In this document: positions 25,273 through 35,136 of the stretch, piece after piece
Numbering within the stretch: position 1 is the first letter of the stretch
Layout of the letters: each line of letters starts with the position of its first letter
Source: Gemmata massiliana
GTDB taxonomy: Bacteria > Planctomycetota > Planctomycetia > Gemmatales > Gemmataceae
Assembly: GCA_000531095.1 (NCBI GenBank)
Contig: HG799468.1
Span: 134,036 to 181,348 of the forward strand
Direction: 5' to 3'
DNA: 47,313 nucleotides
Notes under the pieces: generated by a model
The model's input: the letters and a program-made list of their open reading frames with translations, nothing else
What the model was told of the DNA's origin: nothing
Database searches by the model: none
Program-made: the position numbers and the translations under genes

Positions 25273-26601
25273 CTACCCCGCAACCTCGACCACTGTTTCT
25301 TCCGCTGCAACAGGCGCGATAGCCCTCGACGCTGGTTCCACCGAATTGACCGCATCGAGCGGTGACTTATCCGCCCGCGCGGGTTTCAACACCCCGGCGA
25401 GTACCAGTGAAATGGCCGCCGTACCCGCCGCGACCCAACCAACATTCGGATACCCAATGGCGACTCCGGGCTTGATCGTCACAAGCGCCCCCGCGATGAG
25501 CGGCGCGAGCCCCGTCGCCGCGTGTTGCACGGACGTATTCACGCTCATGAACGCACCGCGGTTCTTCGGCTTGGCAACTCCCAGAAGCAGTGCCTGAACC
25601 GGCACCATGCGCCCGGCCGCGGCTACCATGAACCCGCTCATCACGATCACCGCCACCCAGAGCGGGCCTGGCGGTAAGTTTGTCACCACAAGCGCCATCA
25701 CCAACGCCGCGCTCCCCAGAACGCGGAACAACCCGAGGCGCGGGAGCCGGTCCGCGAGTCGACCGACGACAGTCATACCGATGAGCGTGCAAACGCCCGC
25801 CACGAAGTAAATTTGCGAGAGTTGCCCTTCGGTCCAATCGTTAACAGCCGTCAAATACGGTCCTATAAACGACGCGACCGTGAACGTACCGAGCACCAAG
25901 AAAAACGAGAACGCAAACGCACCGAGGTACCCACGGTTGCTCACGACTTCCGCGAATTCGGCCCAGCGGTTCGGGCGCTCGGCGGTCAAGTGCCCACGAA
26001 TTGGTGGCAACTTCACCCACGCCAGTACCCACACAAGGACACTCAGCCCCGCCAATGCAACAAAGGGCGCCCCGCGCCCGAACCACTCCGCGAGCATGAG
26101 CCCGGCCGGAAGCCCCGCGATCGATGCGACCGCGAACGATGAAATCACCGCCCCACTCGCGCGCCCGCGCTTCTCCGGCGGGAACACATCACCGATCACG
26201 GCCATCAGCGCGACCGCGGCCGTCCCACCGAACGCGCCCGCGAGTGTGCGCGAGACCAGCAGCAACTCGTACCCTGCGGCGAACCCACAGAATAGCGTGC
26301 TCAAAGTGAACCCGGCGTACATCGTGAGCAGAACGGATTTACGGTCGAACCGGTCCATCACGAAACTCGCGAGCAAACTCGCAACTCCAGCGGCCCATGC
26401 GTAGGCCGAGACAATGTGTGCGAACTGCCCTTCCGTGAGAGACAATTCTCGCATCAACCGGCCGCCGAGCGGCATGATGATGACGAAGTCCACCATGTGC
26501 GTGAACTGGATCGCGACCAGAACGAGAATCAAGCCCCATTCGGCCCGCGTAATTTTCGCGGTCGGTAGGGGTTGCGAGCCGGCTTCTATCGGTACGGCCA
26601 T
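25273..26601 (-). CDS. major facilitator superfamily (MFS) transporter
   Basis: A 442-residue inner-membrane transporter with about 12 hydrophobic helices. Signs: 'LILVLVAIQFTHMVDFVIIM' as helix 1; the MFS loop 'MDRFDRKSVLL' between helices 2 and 3; and 'LSRTLAG'-like helix 4 ('SRTLAGAFGG'). A matching second half has 'VGRLADRLPRLGLFR'. It resembles drug or sugar efflux members, but the substrate cannot be read. The start at 26601 has GGAG 9 nt upstream; the longer frame to 26682 lacks one. The long spacer to the divergent DUF1501 gene (440 nt) presumably holds both promoters. Confidence 0.88.
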   Translation of the reverse strand: MAVPIEAGSQPLPTAKITRAEWGLILVLVAIQFTHMVDFVIIMPLGGRLMRELSLTEGQFAHIVSAYAWAAGVASLLASFVMDRFDRKSVLLTMYAGFTLSTLFCGFAAGYELLLVSRTLAGAFGGTAAVALMAVIGDVFPPEKRGRASGAVISSFAVASIAGLPAGLMLAEWFGRGAPFVALAGLSVLVWVLAWVKLPPIRGHLTAERPNRWAEFAEVVSNRGYLGAFAFSFFLVLGTFTVASFIGPYLTAVNDWTEGQLSQIYFVAGVCTLIGMTVVGRLADRLPRLGLFRVLGSAALVMALVVTNLPPGPLWVAVIVMSGFMVAAAGRMVPVQALLLGVAKPKNRGAFMSVNTSVQHAATGLAPLIAGALVTIKPGVAIGYPNVGWVAAGTAAISLVLAGVLKPARADKSPLDAVNSVEPASRAIAPVAAEETVVEVAG

Positions 26602-27041
26602 CAAGCTTCTCCAAGTGGCAGGCGGTACACACGAATACCAGAAACGGGAGAACGAATTACAGGGACGTTTTGTGCCCCCCACAGGCTCGCGCGATAATCA
26701 CTTCACAAACGAATTTGGCGATGCCGACACGAAAAAAGCCCTTGTTTGTCACCGACCAAATCGCAAATGACAGCGAACGATAGGTTTAGCTCTCACGAAT
26801 GTGCGAATAGACCGTCGGACTGGAAACGTCCGTTTCGGTGCGTTGATGTCCCGAATGCGCGAATTTGGAGTTTTTCGTGTTGGGTTCGGGAACTCCGAGG
26901 ACGGCCCCGCGTCAGAAGGTAAGAAGCGGCTCGCGGCACCCGTCGATCACTCCTAACTGCTTGAACGGGCCGAACTTTCAGGATACACTCGTTCTTCACA
27001 CCCGCCGGACCCAATCCACCGGCACAATTCGGAGTCGATTC
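26602..27041. promoter_or_regulatory. divergent intergenic region (MFS / DUF1501)
   Basis: A 440-base gap between two divergent genes, so both promoters must lie here. The sequence is less GC-rich than the genes. No clear -10/-35 pair, operator palindrome or conserved RNA structure is visible. The open frame running into it from the DUF1501 gene (from 26865) is read as leader, because the Tat signal starts at 27042. Confidence 0.4.
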
Positions 27042-28391
27042 ATGTTCGGGACCACCGATCGTCGGCACTTCATGGCACACGCGGCGGCCGGTGCTGCCGT
27101 CGCCGTTCCCGGCCTCTCGTTCCTTGCCAACCTCAAGGCCCGCGCTCCGGAACTCAAAAAGAAACAAAAGAGCCTCATCGTCCTGTGGATGGGCGGCGGC
27201 CCTTCGACAATCGACCTGTGGGACATGAAGCCGGGTAGCCCGAACGGGGGCGAGCACAAGCCCAAGCCCACTGCGGCCAGCGGCATCGAAATCACCGAAC
27301 ACATGCCGAAGGTGGCCGAGCAGTTCAAGAACCTGTCCATCATCCGCTCGCTGAACTCGCTGGAAGGCGACCACGCACGCGGCACGTTCATCATGAACAC
27401 GGGCAAGCAGCGCAGCCCGATCCTCGACTACCCCTCGATCGGTTCGGTCCTCTCGTTCCAACAGAACCTCGATCCGGAAGCCGCCAAGAACGCGGACATC
27501 CCGGCCTTCATCTCCGTGGGCGGCTCTCAAGTCGGGTCCGGCTTCCTCGGTATGAAGTACGCCCCGTTCACGGTGCAGAACCCGGGCCAACCGCCGGAAA
27601 ACGTGTCCTCCGCCGTTGCCGACGACCGGACAGTTCGCCGCGCCGCGATCTTCGAGCGGCTCGAAGGCGGGCTCGTCCAGCACTCCGACAAGAAGCCGGT
27701 GATGGACGCAGCTCAGGCCCACAAAGAAGTTTACGAAAAGGCCCTCAGCCTCGTCGTCTCAACCCGCAAGGAAGTGTTCAACCTCGAAAAGGAAATCGAC
27801 GGCAAGACGATCGACACGAAGTTGAAGGAAGAGTACGGTGCAGCCGGCACGGGCGCCAACAACTTCGGCCGCGGATGCCTCCTGGCCCGCAAATTGGTCG
27901 AAGCGGGTGTTGCCTGCGTCGAGGTAAGCCTCGGCGGTTGGGACATGCACAACGGCATCTTCAACGCCCTTGCGACCCGCACGCTCCCGACGCTCGACAA
28001 GGGTATGGGCACCTTGATGAAAGACCTGGCCCAACGCGGCCGGCTGAAAGACACCGTGGTGGTATGGATGGGCGACTTCGGGCGCACCCCGCGTATCAAC
28101 CAGAACGGCGGGCGCGACCACTACCCGCGTGCGTGGAGCGTGGTCGTCGGTGGCGGTAACATCAAGGGCGGCGTTGTCCACGGTGCGACCGACAAGGACG
28201 GCACCGCGGCCACTGATAACCCGACAAGCATCACGGACGTCTACGGCACGATCTACCGCGCCCTGGGCATCGATCCGACGCCGGAAACCAACGCCAGCGT
28301 CCGCGACAACCTCGGTCGCCCGTACTACGTGGCCGGCGAGAAGCCGAACGAGAAGACCGGCTCCTACTGGATCAAAGACCTCGTCAGCTAA
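27042..28391 (+). CDS. DUF1501 family exported protein
   Basis: A 449-residue protein with a twin-arginine leader ('TDRRHFMAHAAAGAAVAVPG'), hence exported folded. The body has family markers 'LIVLWMGGGPSTIDLWDMKP', 'HMPKVAEQFKNLSIIRSL', 'GGWDMHNGIF' and 'VWMGDFGRTPRINQNGGRDH', an alkaline-phosphatase/sulfatase-like fold with Asp/His that could hold metals. DUF1501 genes are greatly expanded in planctomycetes and usually follow a DUF1549/DUF1553 cytochrome-like gene; here there is none, and it is a single-gene unit. GGAG lies 8 nt before the ATG at 27042. A strong terminator follows at 28415. The function of the family is unknown; a hydrolase role is a guess. Confidence 0.88.
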   Translation: MFGTTDRRHFMAHAAAGAAVAVPGLSFLANLKARAPELKKKQKSLIVLWMGGGPSTIDLWDMKPGSPNGGEHKPKPTAASGIEITEHMPKVAEQFKNLSIIRSLNSLEGDHARGTFIMNTGKQRSPILDYPSIGSVLSFQQNLDPEAAKNADIPAFISVGGSQVGSGFLGMKYAPFTVQNPGQPPENVSSAVADDRTVRRAAIFERLEGGLVQHSDKKPVMDAAQAHKEVYEKALSLVVSTRKEVFNLEKEIDGKTIDTKLKEEYGAAGTGANNFGRGCLLARKLVEAGVACVEVSLGGWDMHNGIFNALATRTLPTLDKGMGTLMKDLAQRGRLKDTVVVWMGDFGRTPRINQNGGRDHYPRAWSVVVGGGNIKGGVVHGATDKDGTAATDNPTSITDVYGTIYRALGIDPTPETNASVRDNLGRPYYVAGEKPNEKTGSYWIKDLVS

Positions 28392-28414
28392 GTGAAGTTA
28401 CACAGTAACGTGAG

Positions 28415-28452
28415 ACGGCCGGGGAATCGATTCCCCGGCCGTTTCTGTTTTT
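28415..28452 (+). terminator. Rho-independent terminator after the DUF1501 gene
   Basis: A perfect 28-nt palindrome (28415-28442, centre GGGGAATCGATTCCCC) followed by TTCTGTTTTT, starting 24 nt after the stop codon. Textbook intrinsic terminator and the clearest in the window. Confidence 0.92.
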
Positions 28453-28469
28453 GGAAGTGGGAGGAACGC

Positions 28470-28680
28470 AATCCGCCGCGGATGAACGCAGATAACACGG
28501 ATCAAGACAAGAGATAAGCAAAGGCAAATTGGCCACAAAAAAGCACAAAAGGCACAAAGAGAACCAGAGCAAAGATCCGAAAATTAATTCAGCTTTGTAT
28601 TTGGCTCGCTTTTGTGCCCTTTGTGCTTTTTTGTGGCCAATCTGCCTTTGGTCTTAATCTGCGTTCATCTGTGGCGGATT
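28470..28680. repeat. nested inverted repeat, 'CGGATGAAC' family copy 2 with inner arms
   Basis: The outer arm (28470 onward, CCGCGGATGAACGCAGAT) pairs with the end (to 28680, ATCTGCGTTCATCTGTGGCG). An inner arm with GGCCACAAAAAAGCACAAAA at ~28531 pairs with its complement at ~28609-28638. The left outer arm carries an extra ~20 nt. So one ~210-bp palindromic element contains a second, different palindrome. It lies between the terminator of the DUF1501 gene and the end of a minus-strand gene. Confidence 0.88.
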
Positions 28681-28708
28681 GTGTCTTTCGATTTTGATCA
28701 CCAGCGAC

Positions 28709-29512
28709 TTACAGATCCTTCGACGACCGCGCCCGGAAGAACTGATCGAGTTTCTCTTTGCTCGCGTCGCCGGTCTTCAGCCCATCCTTGAACCACTTCA
28801 CGCGCTGCGCGGACGTACCGTGCGTGAACTTCTCAGGGTGAACGAACCCGCCCGAGCGCTTCTGGAGCCGGTCGTCGCCGATCGCGTTGGCCGTCTTGAT
28901 CGCGGCGTCCACATCGCCGGGCTCGATGAAGTTGAACTTCTTCTGCCCGTGGTGCGCCCATACCCCGGCGAGGTAATCCGCCTGAAGTTCGAGGCGCACA
29001 GAAGCGTCGTTGTCGTTGGGCTCCGCGTGGTACCCCAACAGGCGCTGGACGTGGTGCCCGACCTCGTGTGCGATCACGTATGCCTTCGAGAAGTCCGCTT
29101 TGGAGCCACCGAGCCGCTGCTCCAGTTCCTCGAAGAATGTCGGGTCGATGTAGACCTTCTGATCCGCGGGGCAGTAGAACGGCCCGACCGACGACGGCGC
29201 CCGACCGCATCCCGTATCGACGCTGTTGCTGAACAATTCTAGGTGCGGCTTCTTGTAGCGTTTCCCCATCTTGTGGAACTCGCTATCCCACACGTCTTCT
29301 GTGGTACCGAGCACCTTTTGGGTAAACGTAAGAGTTTCTTTGTCTGGCGGTCCGCCAGGTCCAGCGGCCGGTCGGAGTCCCCCGAGGTCGACTCCGAAAA
29401 CCAACCCAAGAATGACGACGAGAATGCCACCTACTCCACCGATGGCCAGTTTCCCGCCCATCCCGCGACTATCAGTGACGTTGCTACTTTCCGGGGCGTC
29501 GTCGAGTTGCAT
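28709..29512 (-). CDS. neutral zinc metallopeptidase, YpfJ-like, membrane-anchored
   Basis: A 267-residue protein with a short cytoplasmic N-terminus, one membrane helix (~20-43, 'LAIGGVGGILVVILGLVFGV') and an outer catalytic domain. The zinc motif 'HEVGHH' sits at ~residue 150 in 'YVIAHEVGHHVQRLLGYH'; 'PFYCPADQKVYIDPTFFEEL' and 'LELQADYLAGVWAH' (third ligand region, Glu/Asp) complete the family pattern (neutral zinc metallopeptidase). Length is normal. Its substrate is unknown. It is first of a minus-strand group, 37 nt before the DUF2237 gene in the direction of transcription order (DUF2237 is upstream). Confidence 0.9.
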   Translation of the reverse strand: MQLDDAPESSNVTDSRGMGGKLAIGGVGGILVVILGLVFGVDLGGLRPAAGPGGPPDKETLTFTQKVLGTTEDVWDSEFHKMGKRYKKPHLELFSNSVDTGCGRAPSSVGPFYCPADQKVYIDPTFFEELEQRLGGSKADFSKAYVIAHEVGHHVQRLLGYHAEPNDNDASVRLELQADYLAGVWAHHGQKKFNFIEPGDVDAAIKTANAIGDDRLQKRSGGFVHPEKFTHGTSAQRVKWFKDGLKTGDASKEKLDQFFRARSSKDL

Positions 29513-29549
29513 TGGCTGGGTCTCTCGAAGGGTTTGGAAGCGCGCGGCT

Positions 29550-29933
29550 TCAGGTTTTCCGTTCGATGCTAACGGCGTGCCGTTGCAGTTCTTCCAGATC
29601 GACGTACTCCAGCGCGTGCATGTGAGTCGCTTCGAGAACGACCGGGCAGGCCATCCCCGCTTCGAGCGATTGCTTCCACCGCGTGATGCACACGCACCAC
29701 CGGTCGCCGGGCCGCAACCCGGGGAACCCGTACACCGGAAACGGCGTGCTCAAGTCGTTGCCGATTTGCTTCTGGTGCGCGAGGAACTCGGCCGTGACCT
29801 GGCAGCAAATCGTGTGCAGTCCCTCGTCCTCCGCGCCGGTGTTACAGCACCCGTCGCGGTAGAACCCGGTGAGCGGGTTCGTGGAACACGTTTGTAGGGG
29901 ACCACCGAGGACGTTCTTCGCGTTGGACGGCAT
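29550..29933 (-). CDS. DUF2237 family protein
   Basis: A 127-residue cytoplasmic protein matching DUF2237 in length and pattern: 'NVLGGPLQTCSTNPLTGFYR', 'DGCCNTGAEDEGLHTICCQV', 'FLAHQKQIGNDLSTP' and 'GDRWCVCITRWKQSLEAGMA'. The conserved cysteines are present. No function is established for the family. It starts 2 nt downstream of the stop of the hydrolase gene on the same strand (29936) and 37 nt before the metallopeptidase gene, so the three genes probably form one transcript. Confidence 0.9.
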   Translation of the reverse strand: MPSNAKNVLGGPLQTCSTNPLTGFYRDGCCNTGAEDEGLHTICCQVTAEFLAHQKQIGNDLSTPFPVYGFPGLRPGDRWCVCITRWKQSLEAGMACPVVLEATHMHALEYVDLEELQRHAVSIERKT

Positions 29934-29935
29934 GG

Positions 29936-30583
29936 CTAAGTTCCCGGAACGAGGGGGCGAGCATTCGCGCTCGTACTTCCCATGATAGCCAAGATCCGGG
30001 CTTGAACGACAACCGAGTCCATGATGAGCGTGTGAACGGCTGGAACGAGTTCCGGCTCAACGCCGTCCACGCGAGTTTCCGAGACCGATACCACCCCGTC
30101 GTTCGGGTCCGTACCGAACGGACTCCAGCGCCCGCACGGACCAGCAGTCCCGGCGATCAGCGTGAACGGCACCGCGAATTCGGGGAGTTTCGCGAACGCC
30201 TCCGGTGACCCCAGGAACCGCCCGCAGTCGCGCGTGTAGAGGCGGAAGGGCGGGAACCAGCGCCACGTGAGGGTGGCCATTCGCGGCACGAACGCAGGAG
30301 TACCGAGCATCACGAAGTGATGAACCTTCAACTCCGGCACCGCGGGTAGCGCCATGCGCAGCAACAACCCGCCGAGCGAATGCCCGACGAGACCAACCGA
30401 TTCCCCTCGCACTGCCAAAGCGCGCAACCGAGCTGTAAGCCGACGAACGATTCGCGGAAGTGTTTCGAGAGTGGGAAGGTAGCCGAAGAATCGCGTGCGA
30501 TGACCGGCCCGTCTCAATGCGCCGGCCAATCCAAATAGCGAGAGCGGCGTGCGGCCGAGGCCGTGAACGAGGAGCATTTGCAT
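29936..30583 (-). CDS. alpha/beta hydrolase (lipase/esterase-like)
   Basis: A 215-residue cytoplasmic hydrolase. It begins 'MQMLLVHGLGRTPLSLFGLA' (oxyanion-hole HG motif) and has the nucleophile elbow 'GHSLGG' (Ser nucleophile). Later 'DPNDGVVSVSET' and 'HTLIMDS' could supply the acid and His of the triad. It is short for the family (cap domain absent). The start may be the ATG at 30583 or the Met two codons later; the open frame to 30700 runs into the palindromic repeat at 30683 and is rejected. Substrate unknown. Likely operon with DUF2237 (2-nt gap). Confidence 0.85.
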   Translation of the reverse strand: MQMLLVHGLGRTPLSLFGLAGALRRAGHRTRFFGYLPTLETLPRIVRRLTARLRALAVRGESVGLVGHSLGGLLLRMALPAVPELKVHHFVMLGTPAFVPRMATLTWRWFPPFRLYTRDCGRFLGSPEAFAKLPEFAVPFTLIAGTAGPCGRWSPFGTDPNDGVVSVSETRVDGVEPELVPAVHTLIMDSVVVQARILAIMGSTSANARPLVPGT

Positions 30584-30682
30584 GGGAGTCAATTCGAGAC
30601 CCGAAGCACGACATTTGAAAGGGAAGCTCCTCTCGCCCCCAATCAGGCCGTTTGATGTGCGGGCGCGGGCGACATCGCTGCC

Positions 30683-30752
30683 CCACCCGCTCGTTGACAC
30701 TCGCGGTTCGCCTGAGTCTTTTGGCGAACCGCGAGTGTCAACGAGCGGGTGG
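30683..30752. repeat. 30-bp palindrome family, copy 1
   Basis: Arms 30683-30712 (CCACCCGCTCGTTGACACTC...) and 30723-30752 are perfectly complementary over 30 bases with a 10-nt loop. Related copies are at 41347-41418 and 42903-42970. It lies between the mdh 3' end and the hydrolase 5' end, both on the minus strand. Confidence 0.95.
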
Positions 30753-30806
30753 ATCTTGCCCCCGAAAACTCCGCAGCCCGAGCTTCGGGTGCAGAATTTA
30801 CTCCCA

Positions 30807-31796
30807 TTAGGACGGGAGCAGATCCTTCACCACTTCTTGTTCCTGCAGCAGTTCGTCCAGTGTCTTCTTGAACTTCTCCTGGCCGAATGCGTCGAGTTTC
30901 ACGCCCTCAACGACCTTCCAGTTGTTGTCACCGCTCGCCGTGCAGGGGTAGCCGAACACCAAGCCCGCGGGCACGCCGTACTCGCCCTTCGAGACGACCG
31001 CGGCGCTGGTCCAGTCGCCCGCTGCAGTGCCACGAACGAGCGTCTTGATGTGATCGATGGCGCCGTTCGCGGCCGAGAACGACGACGATACCTTCGTCGT
31101 GTCGATGATGAACTTCCCGCGGTCTTGCGTGTTCGGCACGAACGTGTTTTCGAGCCACGCGCGGTCGGTGATGACGCTCGTCGCGGGTTGGCCGCCGATC
31201 TTCGCGTTGGTGAAGTCCGGGTACTGCGTGTTCGAGTGGTTACCCCAAATCGTCACGCAGGTGACCGCGTCGTTGGTCACGCCGGCCTTTGCTGCCAGAG
31301 CCGACACGGCGCGGTTGTGGTCGAGCCGGGTCATCGCGTGCCAGCGGTCCGCGGGCACGTCTTTACCGTTCTTGTAGGCGATCAGGCAGTTCGTGTTACA
31401 CGGATTACCGACCACGAGAACGCGCACGTCGCTGGCCGCGTTCTTCGCGATCGCCTGCCCCTGCCCCACGAAGATCGGGCCGTTCTTGCGGATGAGATCC
31501 TTGCGCTGTTCGCCCGGGCCGCGTGGCGCAGCGCCCACGAGCAGTGCGTAGTTACAGTCCTTGAAAGCGACGTTCGCGTCGTCGGTGATGACGACGTCCT
31601 TGAGCGTCGAGAACCCGCAGTCCTGTAGTTCGTACATCGCGCCTTCGAGGTTCTTCAGCGCGACGGGCAGTTCGAGCAACTGGAGAATGACTTTTGTTTC
31701 CGGCCCGAACACTTCACCGGACGCGAGCCGAACAATGAGGCTACTGGAAACCCGACCGGCCGCACCGGTCACGGCCACACGAACGACCTTCGACAT
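30807..31796 (-). CDS. mdh: malate dehydrogenase
   Basis: NAD-dependent malate dehydrogenase interconverts malate and oxaloacetate in the TCA cycle. The 329-residue product has the normal length. It shows the dinucleotide site '[20 protein letters not shown]', the substrate-binding '[14 protein letters not shown]' with mobile-loop Arg, '[10 protein letters not shown]', and '[14 protein letters not shown]' with the catalytic His. These are patterns of the cytosolic-type (type 2) MDH rather than the lactate-dehydrogenase-like type. The ATG at 31796 is firm. It is a single gene on the minus strand, with a palindrome 54 nt past its stop. Confidence 0.95.
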   Translation of the reverse strand: MSKVVRVAVTGAAGRVSSSLIVRLASGEVFGPETKVILQLLELPVALKNLEGAMYELQDCGFSTLKDVVITDDANVAFKDCNYALLVGAAPRGPGEQRKDLIRKNGPIFVGQGQAIAKNAASDVRVLVVGNPCNTNCLIAYKNGKDVPADRWHAMTRLDHNRAVSALAAKAGVTNDAVTCVTIWGNHSNTQYPDFTNAKIGGQPATSVITDRAWLENTFVPNTQDRGKFIIDTTKVSSSFSAANGAIDHIKTLVRGTAAGDWTSAAVVSKGEYGVPAGLVFGYPCTASGDNNWKVVEGVKLDAFGQEKFKKTLDELLQEQEVVKDLLPS

Positions 31797-31974
31797 TGGG
31801 TGTACTCCGAACGGCGGCTCAACGGGCCGCCGGGTGAGGGTAATTGTGTTGATCTACGCCGGTGGCAGCCCCAAACAAGAGCGGGACCGAGGCACGAGCC
31901 GCGGAAACGAAATCGGGCCGCCGGTTCGTCCGGTGGCCCGATCATTGATTTGCCCAACGGCCAACACGCATGAA

Positions 31975-32931
31975 TCATTCGTTCGGCAGTACTTCACCAC
32001 CCGAGCGGCTGTGAAGGATTGCGATGACGGCCAAGGTGGTCGAATCTTTCAAGAACCGCACCGAGCCGTCGCCCATAACGGCGTGCGCGCCGCCGGTGTG
32101 GAACCCGTAGATCTCGTTGTCGCTCGACCCGTTAACGGCCGCGGGACCGTCCCCCTGGGTTCCCGCCGCCGGGTTCGCCCCGCCGATCCCGAACCAACTG
32201 TCCTGGTCGCCCCACCCGCCGGCCGAATTATTCGGGTCGCGGTCCGCCCCGAGCTTCGCCCCGCCACGACCGTAGCGGAACGGCCGGCCCGCGTCCTCGA
32301 CCATCAGGATCGTGTTGCTGGTGCCGTCGGTCACCGCGGTAATCGCGTTCGTTTTGTTGTACTCAAGGATGCCCGGCACGTTCGTGGGGATCGCTTGCTT
32401 ATCGATGCTCGCCATCACCCACTCGTTGTTGCTCACACCGGACGCGGCCGTGTAGTCCGTCCGGCCCATGCGGATCTGTGTGACCCCGCTGGGAAGGCTC
32501 GTGTACTTGAACGACGGGTTACCGTAAGTGATCGTCGGCTCGAGCGGGGCGGCCGGGCACATGAACGTTTTTACCGGCTGGGTAAAGGCCATGAAGTTCG
32601 ACACCGCGTACCCGTCCACCTGAATGTTGATTTGGTTGTACAGGTTCCCTTGCTCGATGTACGGCAGGATGAACGTGAGGCAGAGGTGGTTCGGAGCCTT
32701 GGTGTAAGCGGCGTCAGTGTAGAGCGGCGGGAACACACTGTTGGCCGATTCATAATTGTGCGCGGCCAAACCGAGTTGCTTCATGTTGTTGCTGCACGAC
32801 ATCCGCGCGGCGGCGGCCCGTACCTTCTGAACGGCCGGGAGCAAGAGACCAATGAGGATCGCGATGATCGCGATCACTACCAGCAACTCGATCAGCGTGA
32901 ACCCGGAGCGGTTCAAACGGGAAACTCGCAT
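31975..32931 (-). CDS. DUF1559 prepilin-like (type II pseudopilin leader) protein
   Basis: A 318-residue exported protein with a class-III leader, cut after Gly in 'RSGFTLIELLVVIAIIAILI' and anchored by the following helix. The DUF1559 body has 'MKQLGLAAHNYESANSVFPP', 'GTSNTILMVEDAGRP', and a C-terminal 'FHTGGAHAVMGDGSVRFL', the conserved H...DG box. Such proteins are very numerous in planctomycetes; their role is probably surface or pilus-like but unproven. I use the CAT at 32929-32931; the open frame to 32982 adds 17 residues before the leader. It follows the lipoprotein gene by 53 nt on the same strand. Confidence 0.92.
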   Translation of the reverse strand: MRVSRLNRSGFTLIELLVVIAIIAILIGLLLPAVQKVRAAAARMSCSNNMKQLGLAAHNYESANSVFPPLYTDAAYTKAPNHLCLTFILPYIEQGNLYNQINIQVDGYAVSNFMAFTQPVKTFMCPAAPLEPTITYGNPSFKYTSLPSGVTQIRMGRTDYTAASGVSNNEWVMASIDKQAIPTNVPGILEYNKTNAITAVTDGTSNTILMVEDAGRPFRYGRGGAKLGADRDPNNSAGGWGDQDSWFGIGGANPAAGTQGDGPAAVNGSSDNEIYGFHTGGAHAVMGDGSVRFLKDSTTLAVIAILHSRSGGEVLPNE

Positions 32932-32984
32932 GGATAGACCCTCGGGAGTAAGCACATATTTGTTGGAACGGTGGTGAAACACAG

Positions 32985-33461
32985 TTATTTGTCGGTCTTG
33001 ATCCCACCGACTGGCGCCTTCGGGGCCGGCCCTTTCGGTGCGACCAATGAGATTTCCGGCAGTTGATTATCTTTCGCTTCGACCGTGGCTTTGATCGCGG
33101 AGGTAGCCACGTTGGTGTAGGTGCCGCGCAGCAGGTCGGGGCGCCCACCGTTGCCGTCCGGGGCCTTGCTCATGTCCGGCCAAAAGGCGGTGATCACGTA
33201 CTCGCCAACCTGTGCTCCGTCTCCGTCTTTGTTCGTCGTGACGACGAACACCCCGTCCGCATCGCACTTGCCGTAAGGCACCGGTTCGTTCGGGTTATCG
33301 CGCCCCTTTCGGTGCAGGAAGACTCTCGCGTCACTCGCCGGTTTTCCGTCGACGCTGACCTTGCCCTTTACCGAGTACAACTTCGGCCCAGAGTCACCGC
33401 ACCCGGTGGCGCACGCGCTCACCACTCCCAAGATTGCCGCTAACAGAACGCGGGTGACCAT
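32985..33461 (-). CDS. small lipoprotein with carboxypeptidase-regulatory-like fold
   Basis: A 158-residue protein with a lipoprotein signal ('MVTRVLLAAILGVVSACATGC', lipobox Cys21). Next comes a beta-sandwich-type stretch 'YSVKGKVSVDGKPASDARVF', typical of the carboxypeptidase-regulatory-like domains that accompany DUF1559 proteins in planctomycetes. The end is Pro/Lys-rich ('APKGPAPKAPVGGIKTDK'). It has a very strong ribosome site (GGAGGGGG just before the ATG at 33461). It is transcribed with the DUF1559 gene 53 nt downstream; this pairing is a familiar planctomycete arrangement. Function unknown. Confidence 0.85.
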   Translation of the reverse strand: MVTRVLLAAILGVVSACATGCGDSGPKLYSVKGKVSVDGKPASDARVFLHRKGRDNPNEPVPYGKCDADGVFVVTTNKDGDGAQVGEYVITAFWPDMSKAPDGNGGRPDLLRGTYTNVATSAIKATVEAKDNQLPEISLVAPKGPAPKAPVGGIKTDK

Positions 33462-35004
<1,543 letters not shown>

Positions 35005-35021
35005 TACGGGACCGGAAAATC

Positions 35022-35110
35022 AGCCGCGGATGAGCGCAGATAACGCGGATCAGAACAGTTCATATTCTTGAATCGTGTTTGATCCGTGTTACCTGCGTTC
35101 ATCCGCGGCT
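35022..35110. repeat. palindrome between gapA and pgk, 'CGGATGAAC' family copy 3
   Basis: Arms 35022-35052 and 35080-35110 (31 bases; core GCGGATGARCGCAG) pair with three mismatches around a 27-nt centre. It fills most of the 132-nt gap between gapA and pgk, ending 26 nt before the pgk start codon, so it would be part of the mRNA leader of pgk if the two are co-transcribed. Confidence 0.9.
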
Positions 35111-35136
35111 ACTCTTCTTTTCTGAGGTTTTGATCC

